Origin: G041228335 sp964580905
Lineage (GTDB): Bacteria > Pseudomonadota > Alphaproteobacteria > Puniceispirillales > UBA1172
Assembly (NCBI GenBank): GCA_964580905.1
Contig: CAZOLR010000005.1
Location: forward strand, 15,716-79,715
Length of the DNA: 64,000 nucleotides
Reading direction: 5' to 3'
Shown: positions 51,702-60,666 of the stretch, in pieces
Position numbering within the stretch: position 1 is the stretch's first letter
Layout of the letters: each line of letters opens with the position of its first letter
The notes under the pieces: model-generated
Told to the model about the DNA's origin: nothing
What the model saw: the letters and a program-made list of their open reading frames with translations, nothing else
Databases searched by the model: none
Program-made: the position numbers and the translations under genes

Positions 51702-54508
51702 CAGGCCGCATCCACCGAGCCGACAACGCTGTCGCAACGACCGCAGAGGCCATCTTCCCTGGCAGGCACTTCAGGCAGAATTTTCCAGCACCGCTGGCAT
51801 TTTTCACCACCGGCGAGATTCACAACAACGCCGATCAGGGCATCGTCTTCGGCAAGAAAGGCCTCCGCCGGCGGCGGGCCGGCAACAAGATCGGCCGCTG
51901 AAGTGATGAAAATATCCGCCGCATCAAGACCGGCAAAAGCATCAATGATGGCCGCCGGAGCATAAAGCACCGGATGCGCCTGAAGAGATGATTTCACCTC
52001 ACCTGCCGCCCGCATCTTTTCGATGGCGCCTGTCACCACCAGACGGGCTGACCTGATACGTGCCCAGCGATCAGCCAGATCAGGGTTGGCCCAGCTTTCC
52101 GGCAACACCGGCCAGATCTCAAAATGAACGGATTTTTCCGGGTCATTGTAGCGTGTCTGCCAGGCTTCTTCTGCGGTGAAACACAAGATCGGGGCAAGCC
52201 ACGGCACCAGACAATGGAAGAGGTGATCCATGACGGTGCGGCAGGACCGGCGTTCGATGCTCAGGGCCGCATCGCAATACAGCATGTCTTTGCGGATATC
52301 AAAATAGAAAGCCGAGAGATCATTATTGCAGAAGTGATGCAGGGTGGTGAAAACCTGATGGTAATCATGGCCTTCGATTGCCTTGCGAATGGTCTTGTCG
52401 GTCTGATAAAGCCGGTCAAGCACCCAGCGCTCAAGTTCCGGCATGGCATCCGGCTCAACCCGTTCGGCTTCGGTGAATCCGTCAAGGCTCCCCAGAATAT
52501 AGCGGAAAGTATTGCGCAGGCGGCGGTAATGATCCACCTGCCGCTGGATGATTTCCTTACCGATCCGGAGATCGTCGTAATAATCGGAATTCGCCACCCA
52601 GATCCGCAGGATATCGGCCCCGTTCTGCTTGATCACCTCTTGCGGCGTTACGGTATTGCCAAGAGATTTGGACATTTTCCGGCCCTGCTCATCAAGAACA
52701 AACCCGTGGGTCAGCACGCTGTCATACGGCGCCCGCCCCCGGGTGCCGCAGGATTCGAGCAGGGAGGAATGGAACCAGCCGCGATGCTGGTCGGAGCCTT
52801 CGAGATACATATCCGCCGGCCAGGACATGTCTTTGTTGCCTTCGAGAAGAAACGCGTGGGTGGAGCCGCTGTCAAACCACACATCGACAATATCGGTGAC
52901 CTGTTCGTATTCGGACGGATCATAATCCGGGCCGAGGAATCTTTCCGCCGGGCTGCTGAACCAGGCATCGGCACCTTCTTCCTGAAAGGCATCGACCACC
53001 CGGTCAACCACCGCCTGATCACGAAGCGGCTCTCCGCTTGCCTTATGGACAAAAACAGGAATAGGCACGCCCCAGGCACGCTGGCGGCTGATGCACCAGT
53101 CCGGACGTCCGGCGATCATGCTGGTCAGTCTGCTCTGCCCAGAAGGCGGGTAGAACACGGTTTCAGAGAGAGCTTTGAGCGCCGTATCCCTCAACCCGTG
53201 GCTTTCCATGGAAATAAACCACTGCGGGGTGTTACGGAAGATCAGCGGCGCGTGGCTGCGCCAGGAATGCGGGTAGGAATGGGTGATCTTGCCGCGGCCG
53301 ACCAGCCCGCCTTTTTCCGCCAGAATATCGGCAATAGCCTCGTTGTCTTTGAGCGCGGACATGCCTGCAAAAAGCGGCAGATGTTCCATGATCCGGCCAT
53401 CCGCTCCGACCGTTTCAGGCACCGGCACCCCATGCGCTATGCCGAGCAGATAATCCTCCGCCCCGTGGCCCGGGGCGATATGAACGATCCCTGTCCCCTG
53501 ATCGGTGGTGACGTAATCGGCCGCCAGCATCGGCACATCATGGGTGTAGCCTTTCCCGTGAAGCGGATGCGCAAGGATGGTATCGGCGAAAGCGGCGGCC
53601 GGAACGCTGTCTTCACGTTCAAGCCCGGTGATCCCGCATTCTTCCATCAGGCTGTCTTTGAGCTCATCGGCCAGAACAAGACGCTCACCTTCCTTGGCAA
53701 GAGAACCTTCGGCGATGCCTGTTACGCGCCAGACACTATAGGCGATATCTTCCCCATAGGCGGTGGCCCTGTTGCCAGGCATTGTCCAGGGTGTCGTCGT
53801 CCAGATGACGATGGTGGCCCCTTCCAGAAGGGGATAGCCCGTTGTCCTGACCGGGAAACGGGCAAAGATCGTTGTCGAGGTGCGGTCAAAATATTCGATC
53901 TCAGCCTCGGCGAGCGCGGTTTTTTCCACAGCCGACCACATCACCGGCTTCGAGCCCCGGAACAGCGAGCCATTCATCAGGAATTTGCCGATTTCACGGG
54001 CGATCACCGCTTCGGATGAATAGGCCATGGTGGTGTAGGGATCAGCCCAGTTGCCCATCACCCCGAGACGCTGAAACTCCTCCGACTGAACATTGAGCCA
54101 ATGGGCGGCGAAATCCCGGCACTCTTTGCGGAATTCAACGATTGGCACCTCGTCCTTATCAAGGCCCTTCTTGCGATAGGATTCTTCGATTTTCCATTCG
54201 ATGGGAAGGCCGTGGCAATCCCATCCCGGAACGTAATTGGCATCTTTGCCGATAGAGGACTGGAACCGGTTGATCAGATCCTTGAGAATCTTGTTGAGCG
54301 CATGCCCGATATGCAGATTGCCATTGGCATAGGGAGGGCCGTCGTGAAGAATGAATTTGGGGCATCCTTCACGTTTCTGTCTCAGTTTATCAAAAAAGCC
54401 GATCTGATCCCACATTTCCTGAATTTCCGGCTCTTTCTTCGGCAGACCGGCACGCATGGGAAAATCCGTTTTCGGGAGAAATACCGTGGCTTTGAGATCC
54501 TTGGTCAT
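51701..54508 (-). CDS. ileS: Isoleucyl-tRNA synthetase
   Basis: Class Ia aminoacyl-tRNA synthetase, 935 residues from ATG 54508. The HIGH motif appears as G-N-L-H-I-G-H-A-L-N-K and the KMSKS motif as G-R-K-M-S-K-S-L-G-N. The editing (CP1) domain lies between them with T-T-P-W-T-M-P-G-N. The C-terminal zinc finger is C-Q-R-C-W-K and C-G-R-C. This is the bacterial type with the C-terminal zinc site. Upstream in-frame codons to 54583 lie inside the ribF 3' end and are not conserved. Follows ribF by seven bases. Confidence 0.98.
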   Translation of the reverse strand: MTKDLKATVFLPKTDFPMRAGLPKKEPEIQEMWDQIGFFDKLRQKREGCPKFILHDGPPYANGNLHIGHALNKILKDLINRFQSSIGKDANYVPGWDCHGLPIEWKIEESYRKKGLDKDEVPIVEFRKECRDFAAHWLNVQSEEFQRLGVMGNWADPYTTMAYSSEAVIAREIGKFLMNGSLFRGSKPVMWSAVEKTALAEAEIEYFDRTSTTIFARFPVRTTGYPLLEGATIVIWTTTPWTMPGNRATAYGEDIAYSVWRVTGIAEGSLAKEGERLVLADELKDSLMEECGITGLEREDSVPAAAFADTILAHPLHGKGYTHDVPMLAADYVTTDQGTGIVHIAPGHGAEDYLLGIAHGVPVPETVGADGRIMEHLPLFAGMSALKDNEAIADILAEKGGLVGRGKITHSYPHSWRSHAPLIFRNTPQWFISMESHGLRDTALKALSETVFYPPSGQSRLTSMIAGRPDWCISRQRAWGVPIPVFVHKASGEPLRDQAVVDRVVDAFQEEGADAWFSSPAERFLGPDYDPSEYEQVTDIVDVWFDSGSTHAFLLEGNKDMSWPADMYLEGSDQHRGWFHSSLLESCGTRGRAPYDSVLTHGFVLDEQGRKMSKSLGNTVTPQEVIKQNGADILRIWVANSDYYDDLRIGKEIIQRQVDHYRRLRNTFRYILGSLDGFTEAERVEPDAMPELERWVLDRLYQTDKTIRKAIEGHDYHQVFTTLHHFCNNDLSAFYFDIRKDMLYCDAALSIERRSCRTVMDHLFHCLVPWLAPILCFTAEEAWQTRYNDPEKSVHFEIWPVLPESWANPDLADRWARIRSARLVVTGAIEKMRAAGEVKSSLQAHPVLYAPAAIIDAFAGLDAADIFITSAADLVAGPPPAEAFLAEDDALIGVVVNLAGGEKCQRCWKILPEVPAREDGLCGRCDSVVGSVDAA

Positions 54509-54515
54509 GATCACA

Positions 54516-55529
54516 TCAATCCTGTGTTCTGAATTCTTTGTTCCGGGCATGAAAGGCGCGCGCGCTGTCCACATCCCGGGCAATCTGTTCCTTTAAGGCG
54601 TCCAAACCGTCAAAGGCCTGTTCGGGGCGAATAAAATCGAGCAACATGACATTGATCCGCTGCCCGTAAAGATCACCATCATAGTCAAAAAGATGGGCTT
54701 CCAACAAGACACCTCTGTCTTCCACTGTAGGACGGCGCCCGATATTGGCAATTCCCGGGATCACCGGTGCCCCTTGCGCATCGGCAAGGCGTATCGCCAC
54801 GGTATATACCCCGAAAGCCGGCTGTTGCATCATGCCGAGGCGAATATTGGCGGTGGGGAACCCGATCGTCCGGCCGCGCTGATCACCTTTTTCAATGGTG
54901 CCGCTGATGATATAGGGCCGGCCAAGCATCGCTTCGGCGGCCTGCATATCACCAGCCGCAACAGCCGACCTGATACGGGTGGACGACACCGCGGCATCAC
55001 CTGACGCCAGCAGATCAACGGAATGCGCCGACAGTCCCGCGGGCGATCCCAGTTGACGGATCATGTCCATGTCACCACTGCGGTCATTGCCAAAAGCAAA
55101 GTCAGATCCGGCCAGAAGATCACTGATCCCCAGCGAAGGCAAAACGGATGTGATAAAATCTTCGGCGCTGGTCCGGCGCATGGCATCATCGAACCTGAGC
55201 CGGATAATCTCTTTTACACCGGTGGCCGCAAGAAATGCTGTTTTATCCTGCTCATCGGCGAGAAAAAACCCGGGCTGGTCCGGACGGAAAAACAATCTCG
55301 GGTGCGGGGTAAAGGTAATGACCACCGGATCAATCCCTGCCCCCAATTCCCCGGCCAGAGTGCAGGTTTGCGAAATAAGGGCCTGATGGCCGCGATGAAC
55401 CCCGTCAAAATTACCGATCGCGGCCACCTTGCGGCCTTCAGTTGACAGCGGCGCATCACCCACAGCCCAGTCCATTACAGGGATGGGATTGACCTTGTCA
55501 TCGGCAGGATAGAATATAGACATTGGCAT
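54516..55529 (-). CDS. ribF: Bifunctional riboflavin kinase / FAD synthetase
   Basis: Makes FMN and then FAD from riboflavin. The 337-residue protein has the N-terminal nucleotidyltransferase domain: I-G-N-F-D-G-V-H-R-G-H-Q-A-L-I (the HxGH-type site) with T-F-x-P-H-P-R near 75 and S-S-T-R-I-R near 185. The C-terminal flavokinase domain has G-F-P-T-A-N-I, G-V-Y-T-V and the catalytic V-E-D/A-H-L-F-D-Y-D-G-D-L-Y-G stretch. ATG 55529 or 55523 (M-S-I-F-Y-P) are both reasonable; neither has a strong ribosome-binding site. No FMN riboswitch-like structure is evident upstream. Confidence 0.95.
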   Translation of the reverse strand: MPMSIFYPADDKVNPIPVMDWAVGDAPLSTEGRKVAAIGNFDGVHRGHQALISQTCTLAGELGAGIDPVVITFTPHPRLFFRPDQPGFFLADEQDKTAFLAATGVKEIIRLRFDDAMRRTSAEDFITSVLPSLGISDLLAGSDFAFGNDRSGDMDMIRQLGSPAGLSAHSVDLLASGDAAVSSTRIRSAVAAGDMQAAEAMLGRPYIISGTIEKGDQRGRTIGFPTANIRLGMMQQPAFGVYTVAIRLADAQGAPVIPGIANIGRRPTVEDRGVLLEAHLFDYDGDLYGQRINVMLLDFIRPEQAFDGLDALKEQIARDVDSARAFHARNKEFRTQD

Positions 55530-55712
55530 CGCGTGATCCGTTGGAAGAAAACCTGTCTGAAGCAAAGTTCATGTAGCAAAATTGAACAGGCTTGACTATA
55601 CCTCACCTCGCAGGTTCCTGATTTTCCTGTCGCTTTCTGCTAAAGTTGGTTTTCAAGGGATATCAGTTGACAGGGATGGACGCTCTGGCATGGTGTTGTG
55701 ACGGGGAAACCT

Positions 55713-56537
55713 ATGGAAACAGATTTATTTTACGGATTGATAGAACGACTGGATTTAGGCACGCTCGCAGGATGGGCCGGGAACGCGTTTTCCGGGTTGC
55801 TGATCCTGGTGATAGGGGTGTTCATCAGCCGCAGGCTTAATCAGGCGTTACGGAAAAATCTCGGCCGGATCAAAGGCTTTGATAAAACGCTCATTCCTCT
55901 GGCAGCATCGATCACGAAATATGCTGTCCTGCTTGTTGCCCTTGTTGCGGCTCTTGGCAGTTTCGGGATCCAGACGACGTCGATCATCGCGGTGCTTGGC
56001 GCCGCCGGCCTTGCCATCGGCCTTGCCATTCAGGGCACGCTTTCCAACGTTGCGTCAGGCGTGATGCTGATACTGTTGCGCCCGTTTCAGGTCGGAGACT
56101 GGATCGAAAGCGCCAGTCATTCGGGCACGGTGACCGAAGTCGGTCTTTTCACCACCGTTATCACCACCTTTGACAATGTGTTCATCTCAGTGCCGAACTC
56201 CACCATCTGGAGCGATACGATCATCAACCATTCCCGCAACGACACACGGCGGATGGATATCGATATCGGCATTGCCTACAACACCGATCTTGACCTTGCG
56301 GAAAAAGTGTTGCTCAGCCTTACGGATGATGAACGTGTGCTGGCCGAACCTGCGCCCCAGTTTCTGGTGGTCCGGTTTGACGACAGCGCCATTATTGTCC
56401 GGTTGCGACTTTACGCCCGCAACGATGTGTACTGGCCGCTTTACTGGGATCTGATGCGGCGGGTTAAACCCAAACTCGACAGTGCCTCGATCGAAATCCC
56501 ATTCCCGCAACGAGAGTACAGACAGATTTCAGGATAG
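55713..56537 (+). CDS. mscS: Small-conductance mechanosensitive channel (MscS family)
   Basis: A 274-residue channel that releases solutes on osmotic downshock. Three transmembrane segments (about 24-42, 58-80, 84-112). The pore helix TM3 reads V-L-G-A-A-G-L-A-I-G-L-A-I-Q-G-T-L-S-N-V-A-S-G. The cytoplasmic beta domain follows with R-P-F-Q-V-G-D-W-I-E and V-P-N-S-x-I-W-S-D-T-I-I-N-H-S. ATG 55713 has GGGGA just upstream; an in-frame GTG at 55698 is less likely. Divergent from ribF across 183 bases in which I see no further gene. Followed by chaC after eight bases. Confidence 0.95.
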   Translation: METDLFYGLIERLDLGTLAGWAGNAFSGLLILVIGVFISRRLNQALRKNLGRIKGFDKTLIPLAASITKYAVLLVALVAALGSFGIQTTSIIAVLGAAGLAIGLAIQGTLSNVASGVMLILLRPFQVGDWIESASHSGTVTEVGLFTTVITTFDNVFISVPNSTIWSDTIINHSRNDTRRMDIDIGIAYNTDLDLAEKVLLSLTDDERVLAEPAPQFLVVRFDDSAIIVRLRLYARNDVYWPLYWDLMRRVKPKLDSASIEIPFPQREYRQISG

Positions 56538-56545
56538 TTCAGGCA

Positions 56546-57235
56546 ATGCCGGATCAGAAATACACGATCTCCCGACAATCGCTGGAGGCGGGCACGATAC
56601 AACAGCTTGTCCGGGACCGGGATGGTGAGAATGCCGATATCCTCAGCGAAGAGGAGCTTAAAATCTCCCGCCGTCGCCTCATTCCCGATGACAATACCGA
56701 TGATGTCTGGCTGTTCGGCTACGGATCGCTGATCTGGAATCCGGTGGTGGAGGTGAAAGCGCAGGTCCTTGGCCGGATTTACGGCTATCACCGCCGTTTC
56801 TGCCTGAAAACACGCATCGGACGTGGGACGCCTGAGAACCCGGGGCTTGTCCTCGGCCTTGCCCGTGGCGGCTCATGCATGGGTGTTGCGCTTTGTATTG
56901 ACGGGGCGATTGCGGTCCGGGAGCTGGACCTGCTCTGGAAGCGGGAGATGCTGAACGCATCCTACCTTCCCAAACATGTCAGCGTGCATTGCGGGGACAG
57001 ACACATCCATGCCATTACTTTCGTGATGAACGAAGAAAGCCCGAGTTATGTTCCCGGCATCCCCCTTGATGAAAAGGCCCGGATCATCACCAATGCCCGG
57101 GGGTTTATAGGCACCAGCCGCGAATATCTGGAACTAACCTGCGAAAGCCTCGAGAAAATCGGCATCCGTGACCGCTATTTAAAAGAGCTCTGTGCCCTTA
57201 TCGAAGGCGGGACAAAAACCGGAACACCCGAATAA
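56546..57235 (+). CDS. chaC: Glutathione-specific gamma-glutamylcyclotransferase, ChaC-like
   Basis: Splits glutathione into 5-oxoproline and Cys-Gly. The 229-residue protein has the cyclotransferase phosphate loop F-G-Y-G-S-L-I-W-N-P (57-66), Y-H-R-R-F-C at 81-86 and the catalytic Glu134 in L-W-K-R-E-M. R-G-G-S-C-M-G-V-A is a ChaC family segment. An N-terminal extension of about 50 residues precedes the fold. Pairs logically with gshA (28741). Follows mscS by eight bases, so the two are probably co-transcribed. Confidence 0.92.
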   Translation: MPDQKYTISRQSLEAGTIQQLVRDRDGENADILSEEELKISRRRLIPDDNTDDVWLFGYGSLIWNPVVEVKAQVLGRIYGYHRRFCLKTRIGRGTPENPGLVLGLARGGSCMGVALCIDGAIAVRELDLLWKREMLNASYLPKHVSVHCGDRHIHAITFVMNEESPSYVPGIPLDEKARIITNARGFIGTSREYLELTCESLEKIGIRDRYLKELCALIEGGTKTGTPE

Positions 57236-57242
57236 AAAGGAC

Positions 57243-57271
57243 TGGAACAAAACCATCTTTGCCCTTAGAGT
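57243..57271 (+). promoter_or_regulatory. Candidate tRNA-Leu promoter
   Basis: TGGAAC (57243-57248), 17-base spacer, TAGAGT (57266-57271), ending ten bases before the mature tRNA 5' end. Both boxes are imperfect (3/6 and 4/6). Position is right, but the sequence match alone is weak. Confidence 0.33.
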
Positions 57272-57281
57272 GCGGGCGTGC

Positions 57282-57368
57282 GCGAGTGTGGCGGAATCGG
57301 TAGACGCAGTGGACTCAAAATCCACCGATGGCAACATCTTGAGAGTTCGAGTCTCTCCACTCGCACCA
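57282..57368 (+). tRNA. tRNA-Leu (anticodon CAA)
   Basis: An 87-base class II tRNA. Acceptor arms GCGAGTG and CACTCGC pair perfectly; the D-arm region contains GGTAGACGC. The anticodon stem GTGGA/TCCAC encloses CTCAAAA, giving anticodon CAA (reads UUG). A long variable arm (GATGGCAACATC) and T-arm GAGAGTTCGAGTCTCTC complete it. The 3' A-CCA is encoded. The N gap begins at the next base. It was found by structure by eye. Confidence 0.95.
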
Positions 57369-57468
57369 NNNNNNNNNNNNNNNNNNNNNNNNNNNNNNNN
57401 NNNNNNNNNNNNNNNNNNNNNNNNNNNNNNNNNNNNNNNNNNNNNNNNNNNNNNNNNNNNNNNNNNNN
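57369..57468. other. Assembly gap of 100 N directly after tRNA-Leu
   Basis: The gap starts on the base after the encoded CCA of tRNA-Leu and ends just before the DedA-like reading frame. No repeat shared by the flanks is visible. The missing length and content are unknown. Confidence 0.95.
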
Positions 57469-58081
57469 GGAGCACCCTGACGTGGACCAGCGCCCTGGCC
57501 TTTATGATCGCATACTTCTGACGGTTCCTGTGTTGGCACGCCTGCAGGACTGGGTGATCCGGCTGGGAGGCCATCGGCTGGCCCTGCCGTGGCTGATGGG
57601 GCTGTCGTTTCTGGAATCGATCATCTTTCCCGTGCCCGTTGACCCCCTCCTTGCCGGTCTTGTGCTGGCGCGGCCAAATAACTTCATCCGCCTTGGTGTG
57701 CTGACGGCGCTGGCCTCGACGCTTGGCGGGGTTGTGGGATGGGCCATCGGCCTGTGGCTCGGCCAGGCGGCGGCAGGGATGGGATGGATCGGTCAGGAAG
57801 GCGCTTTTGCCGACGTTGCCGCCGCTTTTGCCCGGCATGGCTGGCTTCTCATGCTGATCGGCGCCTTCACCCCTCTGCCCTATAAGGTTGTGGTGGTGAG
57901 CGCAGGCTTCCTCGGGATAGGGGTGATCCCCCTCATCATCACCTCCATGATCGGACGCACGGCGAGATTTGTGCTGATTGCCGCCCTTGTGCGATATCGC
58001 CGGGATACCGGCAAGGCGATGTCGATCCTCTCGCTTCTGCTTGTGCTGTTCGCGTTCTTCTGGTGGTATGTCCAGTCATGA
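57469..58081 (+). CDS. DedA/YqaA-like (VTT-domain) membrane protein, 5' end uncertain at the gap
   Basis: Polytopic inner-membrane protein of the SNARE-associated/VTT group, related to E. coli YqaA. Typical pieces are F-L-E-S-I-I-F-P-V-P-V-D-P-L-L-A, the re-entrant region G-G-V-V-G-W-A-I-G, and F-T-P-L-P-Y-K-V-V-V-V-S-A-G. A C-terminal membrane helix ends L-V-L-F-A-F-F-W-W-Y. The frame is open to the N gap; a GTG at 57482 or starts near 57530 are possible, or the real start is in the missing bases. Function in lipid flipping or envelope homeostasis is inferred from the superfamily. The stop overlaps the dsbB start by four bases (ATGA). Confidence 0.82.
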
Positions 58082-58584
58082 CCCTGTTTGACCGACTTAC
58101 GACAAACCCCTTAACATCCCTAAGCCTCGGGGCGCTGGCATCCGCTATGCTTCTGGCCACGGCGTTTATCTTTGAATACGGCATTGGGCTTGAACCCTGC
58201 ACCTTGTGTATCTGGCAACGCTGGCCACATGGCATCATGGCGGGCCTTGGTGTGGCGGCATTTATCCTGCCCCGCGGCATCATACGGCCTATCATGCTGG
58301 CCGGGCTGGTCACGCTTCTGGCGGGGGCTGGTGTGGCGGGCTGGCACAGCGGCGTGGAATGGGGGCTTTTACCCGGCCCGACCGCCTGCAGTGGCGGTGT
58401 TTCCCTTGATGGTGACCCCGGAGCCGCCCTTGATGCGCTTCTTGCCTCAGCACCGGTCCGGTGCGACGAGGTGCCATGGTCTCTCTTTGGTCTTTCGATG
58501 GCAAACTGGAATGGTCTGGCAAGCATAGCCCTTGCCGCTTTCATGCTGATATCCTTTCAGCGCAGCCGCCTTACACAGAGGTGA
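58078..58584 (+). CDS. dsbB: DsbB-like disulfide bond formation protein
   Basis: Membrane quinone reductase that reoxidises DsbA. The 168-residue protein has four transmembrane helices. The first cysteine pair is Cys41/Cys44 in E-P-C-T-L-C-I-W-Q-R-W-P. The second periplasmic pair is Cys104 (T-A-C-S-G) and Cys129 (V-R-C-D-E-V-P-W). Q-R-W/P after the CxxC and the W-S-L-F-G-L-S-M-A-N-W-N segment are family marks. ATG 58078 overlaps the DedA-like stop. The probable partner is the DsbA-like protein at 3090. Confidence 0.9.
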   Translation: MTLFDRLTTNPLTSLSLGALASAMLLATAFIFEYGIGLEPCTLCIWQRWPHGIMAGLGVAAFILPRGIIRPIMLAGLVTLLAGAGVAGWHSGVEWGLLPGPTACSGGVSLDGDPGAALDALLASAPVRCDEVPWSLFGLSMANWNGLASIALAAFMLISFQRSRLTQR

Positions 58585-58591
58585 ACACAGG

Positions 58592-59128
58592 ATGACCGAA
58601 ATGGAAACTTCAGACACAAAAGGCTACAGCATTGACCGGATACTAAGGGTTGACCATGCAGGTGAAGTCGGCGCAAGGCGTATCTATGAAGGCCAGCTTG
58701 CCGTCCTCGGTGATCATCCTGTCGCGCCTGAAATCGAACATATGAAAGATCAGGAACAGCATCACCTCGATACGTTCGAAAACCTGCTGCGTGAACACCA
58801 TGTCCGGCCATCCGTATTCTCGCCGTTCTGGAACGGTGCCGGTTTCATCCTTGGTGCGGTGACCGCCGCCATGGGCCCCAAAGCCGCCATGGCCTGCACC
58901 ATTGCTGTTGAAGAAGTGATCGGGGAGCATTACGACAAACAGGTGAAAAGCCTTGATGACAGCCAGGCCGAGCTTAAAGCCACGCTTTCCCAATTCCGTG
59001 ATGAGGAACTCGAGCACCGGGATACCGCCCGTGACCATGATGGCGAGAAGGCCATCGGGTATCCTGTGATGCGCCGGATCATTCAGGCCGGATGCCGGAC
59101 AGCGATCCGGATTGCCGAACGGTACTAA
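58592..59128 (+). CDS. coq7: Demethoxyubiquinone hydroxylase (Coq7/CAT5 type)
   Basis: Diiron monooxygenase of ubiquinone synthesis, hydroxylating 2-octaprenyl-3-methyl-6-methoxybenzoquinol. The 178-residue protein shows the Coq7 start I-L-R-V-D-H-A-G-E-V-G-A (Glu25), then E-Q-H-H (Glu55 and His58). E-E-V-I-G-E-H-Y and R-D-E-E-L-E-H follow, together giving the E/ExxH x2 ligand set. Alphaproteobacteria commonly use Coq7 where E. coli uses UbiF. ubiA is at 30973. The last four bases overlap the convergent HNH gene. Confidence 0.95.
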   Translation: MTEMETSDTKGYSIDRILRVDHAGEVGARRIYEGQLAVLGDHPVAPEIEHMKDQEQHHLDTFENLLREHHVRPSVFSPFWNGAGFILGAVTAAMGPKAAMACTIAVEEVIGEHYDKQVKSLDDSQAELKATLSQFRDEELEHRDTARDHDGEKAIGYPVMRRIIQAGCRTAIRIAERY

Positions 59129-59760
59129 ATCCGCAAGGAACCTTCGGCAAGGATGATATCCTGCGGGTCCGACACGCTGTCGTTTTCAAGCTCGCTGTCC
59201 CAATAGAGATAATCACGCCAGCTGTGATGCAGGTGATTTGGCGGAAAGCGGCGGCCGTTTTCCTGCAACTGCCACGTGGTTGGCTGGGACGGTTTCCGCC
59301 TCGGATGCATACCGCATTCTTTGGGAAGTTTGTTGGCCTTTTGCAGATTGCACCGTGAACAGGCCGCCACTACATTCTCCCAGGTGGTGCGCCCCCCCTT
59401 GGAACGGGGGATGACGTGATCAAAGGTGAGATCCTGCGCCTGAAATTCCTGCATGCAGTACTGGCAGTTGAACCTGTCCCTCAGAAAAACATTAAAGCGC
59501 GTGAACGCGGGATTGGGGCTTTGCTGGACATAATCCTTGAGCGCAATGACGCTGGGCAGACGCATGGTCATGCTGGGCGAATGAATATAACTGTCGTATT
59601 CCGAGATGATCGTCACCCGGTCCAGAAACACCGCTTTCACCGTATCCTGCCAGGACCATAACGACAGGGGAAAATAGCTCAGAGGTCTGAAATCTGCGTT
59701 CAGTGCCAGCGCTGGCGCCAATCCTTCATCCGGGGTCGGGCACGCGCTGGTCATCATCAT
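59125..59760 (-). CDS. HNH endonuclease family protein
   Basis: A 211-residue protein. The central HNH domain has a zinc-binding C-Q-Y-C pair, F-D-H-V-I-P-R-S-K-G-G with the first catalytic His, and W-E-N-V-V-A-A-C-S-R-C-N-x-x-K with the Asn and the second CxxC. The N-terminal half carries A-L-N-A-D-F-R-P-L-S-Y-F-P-L-S-L-W-S-W. This pattern belongs to a housekeeping-type HNH family common in Alphaproteobacteria; it has no visible partner methylase, so a restriction role is not supported. Three consecutive ATGs (59760, 59757, 59754) make the exact start uncertain. Confidence 0.88.
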   Translation of the reverse strand: MMMTSACPTPDEGLAPALALNADFRPLSYFPLSLWSWQDTVKAVFLDRVTIISEYDSYIHSPSMTMRLPSVIALKDYVQQSPNPAFTRFNVFLRDRFNCQYCMQEFQAQDLTFDHVIPRSKGGRTTWENVVAACSRCNLQKANKLPKECGMHPRRKPSQPTTWQLQENGRRFPPNHLHHSWRDYLYWDSELENDSVSDPQDIILAEGSLRI

Positions 59761-59881
59761 TTCAGCCTTCGTCTCATCATGTTCAGCATGAAACCACGAA
59801 TATCGGCGCTAATCAACCCCGGAGAACAGGTTCAGCCACAACATCTTGTGGGTGATGAAAAAAATATCAGCAAATCCTGAT

Positions 59882-60556
59882 TTATTCGGGGAAAGCTTCC
59901 GTAAGGAAGTTTATTGCGGCTTCGAGCCCTTCCCCGTCGATCCCGTGCCCGAGACCTTCGCGGGTGACACTGCTGACCTTAACATCAGCCTGTTTCAGCA
60001 CTGCTTCCGCAATGGTCAGTGCCTGATACGGGACAACCTGATCATCACGTCCGTGCACCAGCAGAACAGGAGGAGAGGAGGTTTTTTCCTTCTCCAGCCT
60101 GTCAGGGGCGAGCAGGGCGCCGGAAAAGCTGACGATGCCTGCCGGTGAGGTTTGAAGACGCATCCCGGTATGGAGCGCCATCATCCCGCCTTGCGAAAAC
60201 CCGATCAGGGCGACATTCTCAGGCCCGAGACCATGGCTCCTGCACATCTCATCGATAAGGGCGGTGACATGACCCTGCGCCTGATCCGGCCCGTCATCAA
60301 GGCCGGCCTGATCCTGGTTAAGTTCAAACCACTGCCGGCCCATCGGATTGGCGGAACATGCCTCCGGTCCATCCGGCGCGGCAAAGATAAAATGCGGGAG
60401 CCGCAGGGCCATCACTGGCGCGAGATCCATCAGATCAGCCCCGTCTGCCCCCCATCCGTGCAGAAGAATAATAATGCCCCGGGGATCGCCTTCTTCCTGC
60501 GGCTGACGAACAAGGGTGGACAGCCCCCCCTTTGTTTCACGGACAATAGTGGTCAT
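59882..60556 (-). CDS. Alpha/beta-hydrolase, phospholipase/carboxylesterase type
   Basis: A 224-residue serine hydrolase of the carboxylesterase/acyl-protein thioesterase-like family. Nucleophile motif G-F-S-Q-G-G, preceded by I-I-L-L-H-G-W-G-A-D-G-x-D-L for the oxyanion region. Catalytic Asp lies in V-H-G-R-D-D-Q-V-V-P and His in G-L-G-H-G-I-D. No signal peptide. Substrate unknown; short-chain or lysophospholipid esters are usual for the group. The 121 bases to the HNH gene contain a small CCACAA/TTGTGG hairpin without a T run. Divergent from gluQ. Confidence 0.9.
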   Translation of the reverse strand: MTTIVRETKGGLSTLVRQPQEEGDPRGIIILLHGWGADGADLMDLAPVMALRLPHFIFAAPDGPEACSANPMGRQWFELNQDQAGLDDGPDQAQGHVTALIDEMCRSHGLGPENVALIGFSQGGMMALHTGMRLQTSPAGIVSFSGALLAPDRLEKEKTSSPPVLLVHGRDDQVVPYQALTIAEAVLKQADVKVSSVTREGLGHGIDGEGLEAAINFLTEAFPE

Positions 60557-60666
60557 GCGATTTTCCTTTCGCGTGCAAAGCCTATCCCTTTCTTTCTATA
60601 TTGGGTCTAAGATGATGTAAGTTCAACCTCGTTTCATCCGGATGAATGACTTAAAAGATCCCGACC

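Noticed and set aside
52124..54019. A 631-codon plus-strand open frame
   Set aside because: It is entirely antisense to ileS, which has all class I synthetase motifs. The translated plus-strand sequence shows no domain logic; long shadows are common in GC-biased genes.
59125..59760. HNH nuclease as a restriction or defence gene
   Set aside because: No methylase, partner or mobile context. Neighbours are coq7 and an esterase, and the family is common in housekeeping positions.
59836..59851. Hairpin CCACAA/TTGTGG after the esterase gene as a terminator
   Set aside because: No T run follows on the minus strand, where termination would be needed.
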